A stretch of DNA of 64,000 bases from an uncultured Psychrobacter sp. (GCF_947500265.1 NZ_CANMRN010000002.1:62001-126000); one strand, 5' to 3'. Counted from the first letter of the stretch, positions 54,911 through 63,849 are shown. Translations and numbers: made by a program. Notes: generated from the sequence alone by a model not told the origin.

Positions 54911-56137
54911 TTACTCAGGTTCATCAACCTCAAAGACTTGGCGCAGATAGGCAAGATACGTGTCGTTATTGATCATGGTCTTGCCTGGGCTGTCAGACAG
55001 CTTAGCGACTGGCTGACCATTGCACTCTACCAATTTAAGCACGATATTAATCGGCGTAATGCCCATATCATTGGTCAAATTGGTGCCAATACCAAAGCTA
55101 GTTCTAATGCGACCTTTAAAGTATTGATGCAGCTCCCACGCCTTCTCTAAATTTAAGCCATCGCTAAAAGTTAGAATCTTGGTTTTTGGGTCTATTTTTA
55201 ACTTCTCATAATGGGCAATCGCCTTATCGCCCCAGATGTAAGGGTCGCCGCTATCATGACGCAGACCGTCGAATAGCTTAGCAAAATACAAGTCGAAATC
55301 ACGTAAGAACGCATCCATTCCGACCACATCTGTTAATGCAATACCTAAGTCGCCACGATACTCATGTACCCATGCTTCAAGCGCAGCCTTTTGTGAGTCA
55401 CGCAGACGTACATCCAGTGCCTGAAACGCTTGCATAAACTCGTGCGCCATGGTGCCTATTGGCGTCATTCCTAACTGCTTGGCCAAATACACGTTTGATG
55501 TACCACCGACTATCTTTGGCTCAGCTTTATGTAGCGTCTCCACTACATGTGCTTGCCAGCGTCGACTAAAACGTCTACGCGTGCCAAAATCAGCAACTAT
55601 AAATGGCGGCATATCCTGACCGTACTGAGCTTGCTTTTCGGCATACTGATGTAATAGCGCTACTTTTGCATCGAGGCGACGTTGTCCTTCTTCAATCACG
55701 CTGTCATTAGATAGCGCATCAAAATACAGCTCATTGACAATGGCCAAGACAAAGACTTCAAAGAACATCGCTTGAATCATTGGCCCTTCGATATCGATAA
55801 ACAGGCGACCTTTATCGTCTGTACTTACCGTAATGAAGCGGCGTTTTAGCTTAAATAACTCTAGATAATCAACAAAATCTGAACGAATAAAGCGCAGGCT
55901 ACGTAAGTACTCTAGCTCATCTGGCAAAAATCGCAATTCGCATAAGCTGTCTAGTTGCTGCTCTAGATCTTTTTGGATATCAGCCAATGGATAGGCGGCA
56001 TCTTTGTTATTACGGCAGCGAAAGCGATAAACACCATGGGTTTGCGGAAACTGATGCAGCATGGCTTGTAACATCGTAAATTTGTACAAATCATTATCAA
56101 GCAATGAAGTAATAATAGGTGCATAAGAAACGGTCAT
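54911..56137 (-). CDS. pncB: Nicotinate phosphoribosyltransferase
   Basis: 408 residues, the usual length. Motifs: [37 protein letters not shown] (around the catalytic His and Arg residues), [32 protein letters not shown] and [12 protein letters not shown]. It converts nicotinate and PRPP to nicotinate mononucleotide, using ATP, in the NAD salvage pathway. AAGG precedes the ATG. It converges on xseB, and only a weak inverted repeat (AAACAGC...GCTGTTT near 54826) lies between them. Confidence 0.96.
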   Translation of the reverse strand: MTVSYAPIITSLLDNDLYKFTMLQAMLHQFPQTHGVYRFRCRNNKDAAYPLADIQKDLEQQLDSLCELRFLPDELEYLRSLRFIRSDFVDYLELFKLKRRFITVSTDDKGRLFIDIEGPMIQAMFFEVFVLAIVNELYFDALSNDSVIEEGQRRLDAKVALLHQYAEKQAQYGQDMPPFIVADFGTRRRFSRRWQAHVVETLHKAEPKIVGGTSNVYLAKQLGMTPIGTMAHEFMQAFQALDVRLRDSQKAALEAWVHEYRGDLGIALTDVVGMDAFLRDFDLYFAKLFDGLRHDSGDPYIWGDKAIAHYEKLKIDPKTKILTFSDGLNLEKAWELHQYFKGRIRTSFGIGTNLTNDMGITPINIVLKLVECNGQPVAKLSDSPGKTMINNDTYLAYLRQVFEVDEPE

Positions 56138-56409
56138 GCTATGGCCTTAAAAGTGCAAAATAAGAAACAAACGTCATTTGATAGACAAAGCGACATCATA
56201 TGTGGACGATAAACAATACACGCTCATTCATTATGAGCCATCGATAAACCGTTCAGTATAACGAAGTTTGGTATTTATTTCAGAGTTCACTTTTGATTAC
56301 CGTAAAATGACAGTGAAAAGCCAGTAAAACGATTGCGATTATTTAAACCATTCATAAAAACATCGTATAAGTCTATCCAGACAACCTATTCATGGATGGT
56401 TAACACGGC

Positions 56410-57321
56410 TTACGCTTTTGCACTCATAAACTGCTCCACATAATCATCAGCAGGATTATGCCGTAACTCGCTTGGCGTCCCCGTTTGTATGAGTCGACCA
56501 CCATTTAGCATACTGATACGCTGACCTACTTTGACAGCTTCATCGATGTCATGGGTGATAAATACAATGGTCTTGTTCAATCGTTCTTGTAATTCGAGTA
56601 GTTGGTCTTGCAGCTGAGCGCGAATGAGCGGATCAAGTGCAGAGAACGCTTCATCCATTAGCAAAATTGGATTGTCCGTTGCTAAGGCACGAGCCAGACC
56701 AACGCGTTGTTGCATACCGCCTGAGAGCTCATCAGGGTAGCTGTTTTCCAAATTAGATAACCCTACTTCATTCAGCCAATGTCGAGCCGTTTCGTGTCGC
56801 TCGTTTGCGCTCATCTTTCGAACACGCAACCCATAAGCGACGTTTTGTATGACTGTCATGTGCGGCACTAAGCCGAAATGCTGAAAAACCATACTGACGG
56901 TCTGCTGACGATAATGCTGCAACTGCTTATCGTTGAGCGCTAAAATATTAATAGCGGCAGCAGAGCTTTCTTCTACTACCGTACTCATATTAGCTGTCGC
57001 TGATTGCCTATCAGCTGTTGTGTGAGTCGCATGTTCTCTATTCAGAGCAGTATCTACCCATATCTCACCACTGGTTGGATCTATCAAGCGATTAATATGG
57101 CGTATCAGCGTTGATTTTCCTGAGCCTGACAGACCCATGATGCAATGCAACTCGCCTGCCTTGATATCTAGATTGATATCATACAGACCAACTGAATAGC
57201 CCGTTTGCTCTTTTACTTTGATGCTATCCATACCCTCAGCCAGCAATGCCAATGCAGACTGTGCTTGCGTATTACTGGCATTATAAATCTTACTGATATT
57301 TTTTAATTGGATATGATTCAT
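56410..57321 (-). CDS. Glycine betaine/choline-type ABC transporter ATPase (ProV/OpuAA-like)
   Basis: 303 residues from the ATG at 57321, with GAGAG a few bases upstream; a GTG four codons earlier is an alternative. Walker A GLSGSGKST, the signature ELSGGMQQRVGLARAL, Walker B ILLMDEAFSALDP and the His of FITHDIDEAVK are intact. The early helical segment ALLAEGMDSIKVKEQTGYSVGLYDINLDI is typical of ProV/OpuAA. An insert of about 40 residues (ALNREHATHTTADRQSATANMSTVVEESSAAAINI) sits between Walker A and the Q-loop and is not usual for the family. There is no C-terminal CBS pair, so osmotic control through CBS is unlikely. It is downstream of the fused permease. Confidence 0.9.
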   Translation of the reverse strand: MNHIQLKNISKIYNASNTQAQSALALLAEGMDSIKVKEQTGYSVGLYDINLDIKAGELHCIMGLSGSGKSTLIRHINRLIDPTSGEIWVDTALNREHATHTTADRQSATANMSTVVEESSAAAINILALNDKQLQHYRQQTVSMVFQHFGLVPHMTVIQNVAYGLRVRKMSANERHETARHWLNEVGLSNLENSYPDELSGGMQQRVGLARALATDNPILLMDEAFSALDPLIRAQLQDQLLELQERLNKTIVFITHDIDEAVKVGQRISMLNGGRLIQTGTPSELRHNPADDYVEQFMSAKA

Positions 57322-57406
57322 CGGTGCTCTCACTATTCACGTGGTTTTTATTATTAGGGCTTCGGTCGATTACCATGGATTCAGTCGTATGCCACCAGAT
57401 AATTTT

Positions 57407-59335
57407 TTATCCAATCGGACGTCTGCCTGCTTCGATGGTTTTTTGACGGGTACGCTTACCTTGACCAAATGCTTGCGTAATACGGTCAATGATAATGGCA
57501 ACGATAACGATGGCCGTACCTGCTTGTAGACCCTGACCGATATTGAGCGTTTGGATAGATTGCAATACATCTTCACCCAGCCCAGGAGCACCAATCATTG
57601 AGGCCAATACCACCATGGCAAGTGACATCATCACAGCCTGATTGATACCTGCCATAATACTAGGCAACGCTTGTGGCAATTTAATCCAGAGAAGTAGCTG
57701 TAAATGGGTACTACCAAAGGATCGTCCTGCTTCGACCATTTCATGATTGACTTGTGTAATCCCTAATGTCGTCAGACGAATTAAGGGCGGCAACGCATAA
57801 ATCACGGTTGCAAATAACGCAGGTACTTTACCAATACCAAACAGCATCAGCACTGGTATAAGATATACGAAACTCGGCATGGTCTGCATGATATCTAGCA
57901 CTGGCGTCACAATCTTGCGTAGCAGTTTGCTACCTGACATAGCGATACCAATAGGAATACCAATCACCACCGTGACCAGTACCGATACGATAAGCAGCGC
58001 TAAAGTATCGATCAATGCGCCCCATAAACCAAAAGCACCTATCAAAAATAGCCCTGCACCACATGCCAGCGCGAACCAAATCTTGCGGACACCAAGCCAG
58101 CCAAGCACAGTCACAAATGCAATAATCAGCCAAGGTGGGATAACTGTTAATAATCGTTCAATAGGTAATAGCAGATAAGTAAGCGCCATCGTGCTAATAG
58201 TACGAAATACATCACCATAGTTTTGAACGACGTTTGCTAAGGCATTATTGAGTGGGGTCTCAAGCGACCATGAAGGAAAGCTTGAGGCGAGCGCTGACGC
58301 ATTGATACTAGATGCAGTTGTATCTGTAGAGATAGCACTCGTTGAGCTAAGGCCTAACTTGGTAGCGAGATTGGTAGCGGCCTCATCGGATAACCATGCT
58401 TGCCAAACCTCTGGGTTGTCACGCAAAAACACCATGGCCTGCTCATCGCCAGTGCGTTTACTTTCGCTCATCTCCAAGATAGCACCGTTTAGCTCATCAG
58501 AGGTAAATTGCACCTTTTCAAAGACAGCTGCTAGTTCAGGATTGGATTCGACAAACGGGGTAGAAACAGCAATACCTAACGGCGATACTGGGAATCCTGA
58601 CACGCAATCCATCTTACCATCAGCGAGCAGCAGATTTTGCCAACAAGCATCCTCATAAGCTGGGAACTCTAGTGGCGCAAGGTCATATTTTGCCATTAGT
58701 CCAGTAGGCTGCCAGTAGTAAAACAACAGTGGCTTATGCTGTTCAAAAGCAGAGGCGATTTCAGCATCGAGAGCAGCACCCGTACCAGGGTGTGCGTTGT
58801 TAAAAAGACTGTCTAGACCGGTGGTTTTTAGCAAACGTGTGTTAAAAATCTCACACGTCCAACCAGAGGGGCAGTTCATAAAGCGTGATCTACCAGGATC
58901 TTCAGGGTCTTTAAATAGCTCAGTATATTTAGGCAAATCTTGATAGCTGCGTAGTCCTGGGTTCTCTTCCAATACATATCTTGGGACATACCAGCCTTGA
59001 GTTGCACCGCCTTTTAGCGTATCGCCGATGATAGCCACTTTATTCTGCTCAATGGCTTTTTCCATGATTGGCGAGCGACCAACCCACTGCTCCCCGATGA
59101 CCTGAATGTCATTCTGTGAGAGCGCTGTATCAAGTGCAGGCCCTGCTCCTGGCACTTCTTCTACTATGCAGCCGTATCCATCTTCTACGATATGTCTGAG
59201 TACGCCAGAGGTAAACTGCCCACTCTCCCAGGTTAGCGCCCCAAATTTGATCGGTGATTCACACGCCGCTGACGCCGATACAGGCAGTAGTAACGCGCTC
59301 ATCCACAGTAAGCTTAATGCAATCCATTGGCGCAT
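57407..59335 (-). CDS. Fused substrate-binding and permease protein of a betaine-type ABC transporter
   Basis: 642 residues from the ATG at 59335, which follows AGGAAAG and gives a clean signal peptide (MRQWIALSLLWMSALLLPVSASA). An upstream ATG at 59380 would hide it. Residues about 20-330 form a ProX/OpuAC-type binding domain (PIKFGALTWESGQFTSGVLRHIVEDGYGC...LLFYYWQPTGLMAKYDLAPLEFP). About 390-630 form a ProW-type permease (LIVSVLVTVVIGIPIGIAMSGSKLLRKIVTPVLDIMQTMPSFVYLIPVLMLFGIGKVPALFATVIYALPPLIRLTTLGI..., EAGRSFGSTHLQLLLWIKLPQALPSI). Domain order is binding domain first, unlike Lactococcus OpuABC, where it is last. The ATPase gene follows after 85 bases. Confidence 0.9.
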   Translation of the reverse strand: MRQWIALSLLWMSALLLPVSASAACESPIKFGALTWESGQFTSGVLRHIVEDGYGCIVEEVPGAGPALDTALSQNDIQVIGEQWVGRSPIMEKAIEQNKVAIIGDTLKGGATQGWYVPRYVLEENPGLRSYQDLPKYTELFKDPEDPGRSRFMNCPSGWTCEIFNTRLLKTTGLDSLFNNAHPGTGAALDAEIASAFEQHKPLLFYYWQPTGLMAKYDLAPLEFPAYEDACWQNLLLADGKMDCVSGFPVSPLGIAVSTPFVESNPELAAVFEKVQFTSDELNGAILEMSESKRTGDEQAMVFLRDNPEVWQAWLSDEAATNLATKLGLSSTSAISTDTTASSINASALASSFPSWSLETPLNNALANVVQNYGDVFRTISTMALTYLLLPIERLLTVIPPWLIIAFVTVLGWLGVRKIWFALACGAGLFLIGAFGLWGALIDTLALLIVSVLVTVVIGIPIGIAMSGSKLLRKIVTPVLDIMQTMPSFVYLIPVLMLFGIGKVPALFATVIYALPPLIRLTTLGITQVNHEMVEAGRSFGSTHLQLLLWIKLPQALPSIMAGINQAVMMSLAMVVLASMIGAPGLGEDVLQSIQTLNIGQGLQAGTAIVIVAIIIDRITQAFGQGKRTRQKTIEAGRRPIG

Positions 59336-59789
59336 ACTCTTTCCTATTATTATGTTGTATCGGCATGAAGTCACTATCAAAACAATAGAACTAAAAAATA
59401 GCTGAACGTCGCTATATCAAGTTTACCAATGCTGGCTCTAGACCATTGAGCTACTATCTACTGTTGTTTAGACTTACTACAAAGTGTAGCGATTTATAGA
59501 AGTGATGACAAACGCTTATTTGTCGATTAACGCATTAGATAAATTTACGATAATTTTGATAAAGCTCTTATGACACGTCGCTCTTAATTTGAGAAATCTA
59601 TGTTTGTAAATTCATATTTTAGACAAAAAAATAGCACCTATCTGGATAGGTGCTATTGGTTATGATATCGACTAAAAAAGGTCACTATTAATTTCTATAG
59701 CTACTATAAAACGTCTCATTCAAGAATTGTTACTTTAAAGGCAATTATTTTAAGAGCGGTCATATTAAAAGTGGTTATCTTAAAGACGG
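59336..59789. other. Gap between the ABC operon and the aldehyde dehydrogenase gene
   Basis: 454 bases. From right to left it holds the 15 bp tandem array at 59729-59803, the leftward terminator at 59625-59656, and the presumed promoter of the fused permease. A fragment near 59431-59452 recalls a tRNA D-arm but is not a tRNA. Confidence 0.5.
59625..59656 (-). terminator. Terminator after the aldehyde dehydrogenase gene
   Basis: ATAGCACCTATC and GATAGGTGCTAT form a perfect 12 bp stem with a 2-base loop. Read leftward it is followed by a run of T (AAAAAAA at 59625-59631 on the plus strand). Confidence 0.85.
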
Positions 59790-59803
59790 TTATTTCAAAA
59801 ACA
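59729..59803 (-). repeat. Five 15 bp tandem units at the 3' end of the aldehyde dehydrogenase gene
   Basis: Plus-strand units, exactly 15 bases each: GTTACTTTAAAGGCA, ATTATTTTAAGAGCG, GTCATATTAAAAGTG, GTTATCTTAAAGACG and GTTATTTCAAAAACA. The last overlaps the gene's own last codons and stop. On the minus strand each unit carries a stop at the same place: TAA, TAA, TGA, TAA and TAA reading left to right. The gene is thus followed by four further in-frame stops, each four sense codons apart. Confidence 0.9.
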
Positions 59804-61274
59804 GCGCCATCGCCTTTTTAAACAGTCCACCATAAGGCGGCAATAATAAATTCAGACCATTGAGCTTGGTTTGTACAAAAATTGGCTTCATATGGCTGAG
59901 GCGTTCAAAGCCAGCCTTACCGTGGTATGCGCCAGTACCAGAGTCACCCACACCACCAAACGGCAAATCATGCTGAGCCACATGTATCAAAACTTCGTTG
60001 ATACACAAACCACCCGAGACCGTATTATTACGTACGTTTTCGATACTGCTGTAGTTGTCACTAAACACATATAGCGCCAATGGACGTGGACGCGAGTTTA
60101 CAAAGTAAATGGCATCATCAAGCGTCTCATAATGCATCAGCGGCAAAATCGGGGCAAAAATTTCGTTTTGCATAAGGTCACTGTCAGGCGCAGGCTCGCT
60201 GACGATGACTGGCGGCATTAGACGGGTTTCTATATTAGGCTCAACGGCAGTCAACGCATGTACCTCGCCACCTGTTAGCGCATCTAGATAGCCTTGTACC
60301 CGTTTGAACTGCTCACCATTAATAATGCGAGAATAATCTGGGTTTTCTTCGATATCAGGATAATGCTTGGTCATCCACTCTTTTGCAAGTTGGATAAACT
60401 GGTCATGGTATTGGCGCTGAATCAAGACATAATCTGGCGCAATACACGTCTGCCCAGCATTTAGTGTCTTACCCATCATCACTCGATTGACGACAGATTC
60501 TAGATTGGCATCATCTAGTACAATCACTGGTGATTTACCACCAAGCTCAAGCGTCACTGGCGTTAGATTAGGCGCTGCTGCTGCCATGACTTTTTTGCCC
60601 ACCGCCGTCGATCCGGTATATAGCAGATGGTCGAATGGTAGCTCACTAAAGGCGGCAGCAATCTCGACTTCACCGAGTACCACACAGATCATATCTGGCG
60701 AAAAATAACGAGCAATGGCATCAGCAAACGTCTGAGCAAATTGCGGCGCGGCTTCACTCATCTTGACCATGATACGGTTGCCCGCGGTAATTGCATCAAT
60801 CATCGGGCCAATTGCTAAAAATAACGGATAGTTCCAAGGCACCATGATACCGACCACACCCAATGGCTGCGGCTGAATTTCATTATGGGCTGGCATATAC
60901 AGCGCTGAGATCGGTGCGCGATGGGTTTTCATCCACTTTTTGCCGTGTTTTTTGGCATGGCTGATACCGGTAAAGCTAGGAAACAACTCAGCGAACTGAG
61001 TCTCTGACTGGCTACGATAGCCAAAATCTGCACTAATCGCCTTTGCAAAACTCTCTTGGTTGTCACTAAGCATCACTTCTAGATTGTCTAGCTGCGTCGT
61101 ACGAGTGCCCCAATCATTGATTGGCTGGGTACGGCTTAACATTTGCAAGCGTGAAAATTGCGCTTTCATCTCATCGATAGTCGTCGCCGTACTTAGGGCT
61201 TCAGGCACACGCTGCAGCGCAAAACCTGTCTCGGTCACTGCCTGCTCATGGGCGCTTTGGTTGCTATCTGTCAT
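59790..61274 (-). CDS. Coniferyl-aldehyde-type aldehyde dehydrogenase
   Basis: 494 residues; AAGGAAG precedes the ATG. The class 3-like ALDH pattern is complete: PLGVVGIMVPWNYPLFLAIGPMIDAITAGNRIMVKMSEAAP, the catalytic Glu in LELGGKSPVIVLDDA, the catalytic Cys in GKTLNAGQTCIAPDYVLI, then NEIFAPILP and LPFGGVGDSGTGAYHGKAGFERLSH. This matches proteins annotated as coniferyl aldehyde dehydrogenase (CalB-like), which oxidise aromatic and long-chain aldehydes to acids with NAD(P)+. The C-terminal hydrophobic helix (GLNLLLPPYGGLFKKAMALFLK) suggests membrane association. The real substrate is not known. The 3' end runs into a tandem array. Confidence 0.88.
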   Translation of the reverse strand: MTDSNQSAHEQAVTETGFALQRVPEALSTATTIDEMKAQFSRLQMLSRTQPINDWGTRTTQLDNLEVMLSDNQESFAKAISADFGYRSQSETQFAELFPSFTGISHAKKHGKKWMKTHRAPISALYMPAHNEIQPQPLGVVGIMVPWNYPLFLAIGPMIDAITAGNRIMVKMSEAAPQFAQTFADAIARYFSPDMICVVLGEVEIAAAFSELPFDHLLYTGSTAVGKKVMAAAAPNLTPVTLELGGKSPVIVLDDANLESVVNRVMMGKTLNAGQTCIAPDYVLIQRQYHDQFIQLAKEWMTKHYPDIEENPDYSRIINGEQFKRVQGYLDALTGGEVHALTAVEPNIETRLMPPVIVSEPAPDSDLMQNEIFAPILPLMHYETLDDAIYFVNSRPRPLALYVFSDNYSSIENVRNNTVSGGLCINEVLIHVAQHDLPFGGVGDSGTGAYHGKAGFERLSHMKPIFVQTKLNGLNLLLPPYGGLFKKAMALFLK

Positions 61275-61632
61275 TTGTCTTCCTTGTCATAATCATAGTA
61301 ATAGTCATAAGGTTTGTAGTCACTATACTATATTGGGTTAGAGGCTCTATCTTTCTAGTCAGGTGCACTCTTTGATAACCTACTCTGACTATAAATTTCA
61401 TCAGATTCCATTCATTACACTTTAATGTAGCGCATCGACTGAGCAATGAACAGCACCTTTGGTTGACTACTGCGTCTGTACTAGCAGTACCTTTATAAGT
61501 GACTTACCACTGTTCTATACCAGTTACTTCTTCGTCCATTGCTAGCTGTTTGCTATTAGAATTTACGCCACTTACAGACATTGCAACACTATATATCTTT
61601 GGGCGATAGTCGCCAAAACTGCTACACTACCG
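61275..61632. other. Divergent gap between the aldehyde dehydrogenase gene and lipB
   Basis: 358 bases, AT-rich. No regulatory element was recognised. It must hold the promoters of both divergent genes. Confidence 0.4.
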
Positions 61633-62502
61633 ATGAGCATTATTTATTTTAAACTTGATAATAATAAGACAGATACTCTCATGCAAAATGATACACAACC
61701 CCTTAATGATACGCTTGTCAGCAAATCTCTCTCAGCGGCCGATTATGTCCCTACTCTCGATGCGATGCTGGCACGCACCTTCGAACGTATCGATCTAAAA
61801 AAGCAACAAGGGCTGCGTACGCCTGATGAATTATGGATTGTCGATCATAATGACGTCTACACGCTTGGACAGGCAGGTAAAGAAGAGCACATATTACAGC
61901 GTACTGATACGCCTATCATCAAGACCGATCGCGGTGGTCAGGTGACATGGCATGGTCATGGACAGTTAGTGATCTATTGGCTGTTTGACTTGGACAGCCT
62001 CAAATGGAGTGTGCGCAATCTTGTCTCCCACGCTGAGCAAGCGATAGAAGATGTCATCAATGACTGTTTGCGTAGCTCACTATCTAGTAGCGATAATATC
62101 AGTGCTCATGCACGCCGTGATGCCCCAGGTGTCTACTTATATGCAGATACTGCTGCAGCAGATGACAGTACCTCTACAGATGACAACTCTCTCGATAATA
62201 AGATTATGCTTGGCAAAATGGCCTCGCTAGGCTTTAAGATTAAGCATGGCTTTAGCTACCATGGTATTGCGATTAATTTAAATTGTGACCTGTCCTCATT
62301 TAACGCCATCAACCCTTGTGGCTATGCTGGCATGCAAATGTTGCGACTGTCTGATTTTGTAGCTATGCAGACAGATTCAGAGCAAACAGAGCAGCAAATG
62401 AGCGATTCATTCAGCTATGAGACAGTCACTCAAAAACTTATTGATAACATCGCCAAGCGCCATGCTGGACTGATTGAGTTGCGAGCTATCGCACCTAAGT
62501 AA
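61633..62502 (+). CDS. lipB: Octanoyl-[acyl-carrier-protein]:protein N-octanoyltransferase LipB
   Basis: 289 residues from the first ATG; an ATG at codon 17 (61681) is an equally plausible start and neither has a good ribosome-binding site. The LipB motifs are present: LWIVDHNDVYTLGQAGKEEHIL, DRGGQVTWHGHGQLVIYWLFDL, the Lys of LGKMASLGFKIKHGFSYHGIAINL and the catalytic Cys of NPCGYAGMQ. It moves octanoate from ACP to lipoyl domains, the first step of lipoylation. It is longer than E. coli LipB (213) because of an acidic insert (about 168-195: TAAADDSTSTDDNSLDNK) and an N-terminal extension. lipA is not here. Confidence 0.92.
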   Translation: MSIIYFKLDNNKTDTLMQNDTQPLNDTLVSKSLSAADYVPTLDAMLARTFERIDLKKQQGLRTPDELWIVDHNDVYTLGQAGKEEHILQRTDTPIIKTDRGGQVTWHGHGQLVIYWLFDLDSLKWSVRNLVSHAEQAIEDVINDCLRSSLSSSDNISAHARRDAPGVYLYADTAAADDSTSTDDNSLDNKIMLGKMASLGFKIKHGFSYHGIAINLNCDLSSFNAINPCGYAGMQMLRLSDFVAMQTDSEQTEQQMSDSFSYETVTQKLIDNIAKRHAGLIELRAIAPK

Positions 62503-62514
62503 GTTTTGAGCCTA

Positions 62515-62541
62515 TTTTTGCATAATCTTTTTTTGCATAAT
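62515..62541. repeat. 15-base-period duplication after lipB
   Basis: TTTTTGCATAAT occurs at 62515-62526 and again at 62530-62541, beginning 12 bases after the lipB stop. Confidence 0.65.
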
Positions 62542-62696
62542 ATCTTGCACGCTTAGACTTAAGCATTAAGAGAAAATTCAGTACAAACTTGCTATAATCG
62601 CATGCAGTACAAATCGGACGCAGCAACTATCCTTGCTGTATCCCTAGCTCAACCCCTTATTCAAACATTTAAAACAAAAGCAAATTGGAGCATTTT

Positions 62697-63227
62697 ATGG
62701 CAGATTTTAACAAAATTTTGGACGCAGGCGACGTAGACGGCGGCATCATCAACGTAGTAGTAGAGATCCCAGCTGGTAGCAGCCATAAAATTGAGTGGAA
62801 TCGCGAATTAGCAGTATTTGAGCTTGACCGTATTGACCCACAGATTTTCGCTAAACCTTGTAACTATGGTTTCATCCCACAAACACTTGACGAAGATGGT
62901 GATGAGCTTGACGTATTGCTATTGACTGAGCAGCCACTACCGACTGGTATTTTCTTAAAAGCAAAAGTTATCGGTGTGATGAAGTTTGTTGATGATGGCG
63001 AAGTAGATGACAAAATCGTTGTTGTCCCTGCTGATGACCGTGACACAGGCAATGCTTACAACAGCTTAGAAGATCTACCAAAGCAGTTGATCAACCAGTT
63101 AGAGTTCCATTTCAGTCATTATAAAGACCTGAAAAAAGCTGGTACGACGGTTGTTGAATCTTGGGGCGATGTCGCAGAAGCGAAAGAAGTTATCAAAGAG
63201 TCTATCCAACGCTGGAAAGATCTATAA
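62697..63227 (+). CDS. ppa: Inorganic pyrophosphatase
   Basis: 176 residues from the ATG at 62697, with TTGGAG upstream; a TTG four codons earlier overlaps that site and is not the start. Soluble family I motifs are complete: KIEWNRELAVFELDRI, CNYGFIPQTLDEDGDELDVLLL with the D-x-D-x-x-D metal site, and VVVPADDRDTGNAY. It hydrolyses pyrophosphate made in biosynthesis and drives those reactions. It stands alone between lipB and a membrane protein gene. Confidence 0.97.
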   Translation: MADFNKILDAGDVDGGIINVVVEIPAGSSHKIEWNRELAVFELDRIDPQIFAKPCNYGFIPQTLDEDGDELDVLLLTEQPLPTGIFLKAKVIGVMKFVDDGEVDDKIVVVPADDRDTGNAYNSLEDLPKQLINQLEFHFSHYKDLKKAGTTVVESWGDVAEAKEVIKESIQRWKDL

Positions 63228-63270
63228 TTATCAAATATTGGCAAAAATGCCAATAACGATAAATCATAAA

Positions 63271-63307
63271 ATACCGCAGTCACCATAGTGGCCGCGGTAT
63301 TTTTTTG
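63271..63307 (+). terminator. Terminator after ppa
   Basis: ATACCGC (63271-63277) and GCGGTAT (63294-63300) close a stem with inner CAC/GTG pairing, followed by a run of seven T. Confidence 0.8.
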
Positions 63308-63384
63308 CTTGAATATTGCTTATCTAACATGGTTATAATGAGCATATAACTCATTCACACTTATACGCCGTAATAAGGACAGTC

Positions 63385-63849
63385 ATGTTTAACCCCGACC
63401 CTAGCGCAAAACCGGTCAATACCAAGTTGCCAAGAGACGTCATTATGATGGTCGAAAAAAACAACTTAGTAATGGCCATTAAAACTTTGGCGGCAGACGA
63501 AAACATCAGTATGGATGAAGCCAAAAGTAGAATTGATGCTTATGAGACCCAGCTGAAGGTAAAGCAACAACAGAAGCTCAATACAATCGCTAGTAAACAA
63601 GGCATTCCAAATCAGGCCATCAGCTTTGATAGAGAGCAAGAGGAAGAAGAGCCTGGACCATTGGTAAAAAACCGTGTTAACACGACTAAGCAGAGCCAAG
63701 GGTTTAAAGGGCTGCAGGACGGTGTCGATAGTCAGTTGAATGACTTAGGCTACAAGAAACCTCTACTGCCTTATTGGCTAAAACGATTGCTCGTGATCGC
63801 TGTCTTAATGATAGGAATATTTTGGATATTATGGCGAGTATTTGGTTAA
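63385..63849 (+). CDS. Tail-anchored-like membrane protein with L7/L12-like N-terminal motif
   Basis: 154 residues. The start KLPRDVIMMVEKNNLVMAIKTLAADENISMDEAKSRIDAYE resembles the C-terminal domain of ribosomal protein L7/L12 (K-x-x-A-I-K-x-L-R...L-x-E-A-K-x-x-V-x), a motif also seen in short bacterial proteins of unknown role. A Gln/Lys-rich helix and an acidic EQEEEEPGP segment follow. Near the C-terminus is a single hydrophobic helix (LLVIAVLMIGIFWILWRVF). Such proteins may be tail-anchored. AAGGAC lies before the ATG. It follows ppa by 157 bases, beyond a terminator. Confidence 0.65.
   Translation: MFNPDPSAKPVNTKLPRDVIMMVEKNNLVMAIKTLAADENISMDEAKSRIDAYETQLKVKQQQKLNTIASKQGIPNQAISFDREQEEEEPGPLVKNRVNTTKQSQGFKGLQDGVDSQLNDLGYKKPLLPYWLKRLLVIAVLMIGIFWILWRVFG

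Noticed and set aside
59431..59452. Minus-strand sequence resembling a tRNA D-arm (TAGCTCAATGGTCTAGAGCC)
   Set aside because: No acceptor stem, anticodon stem or GTTC-type T-arm could be fitted on either side, so a tRNA is not supported.
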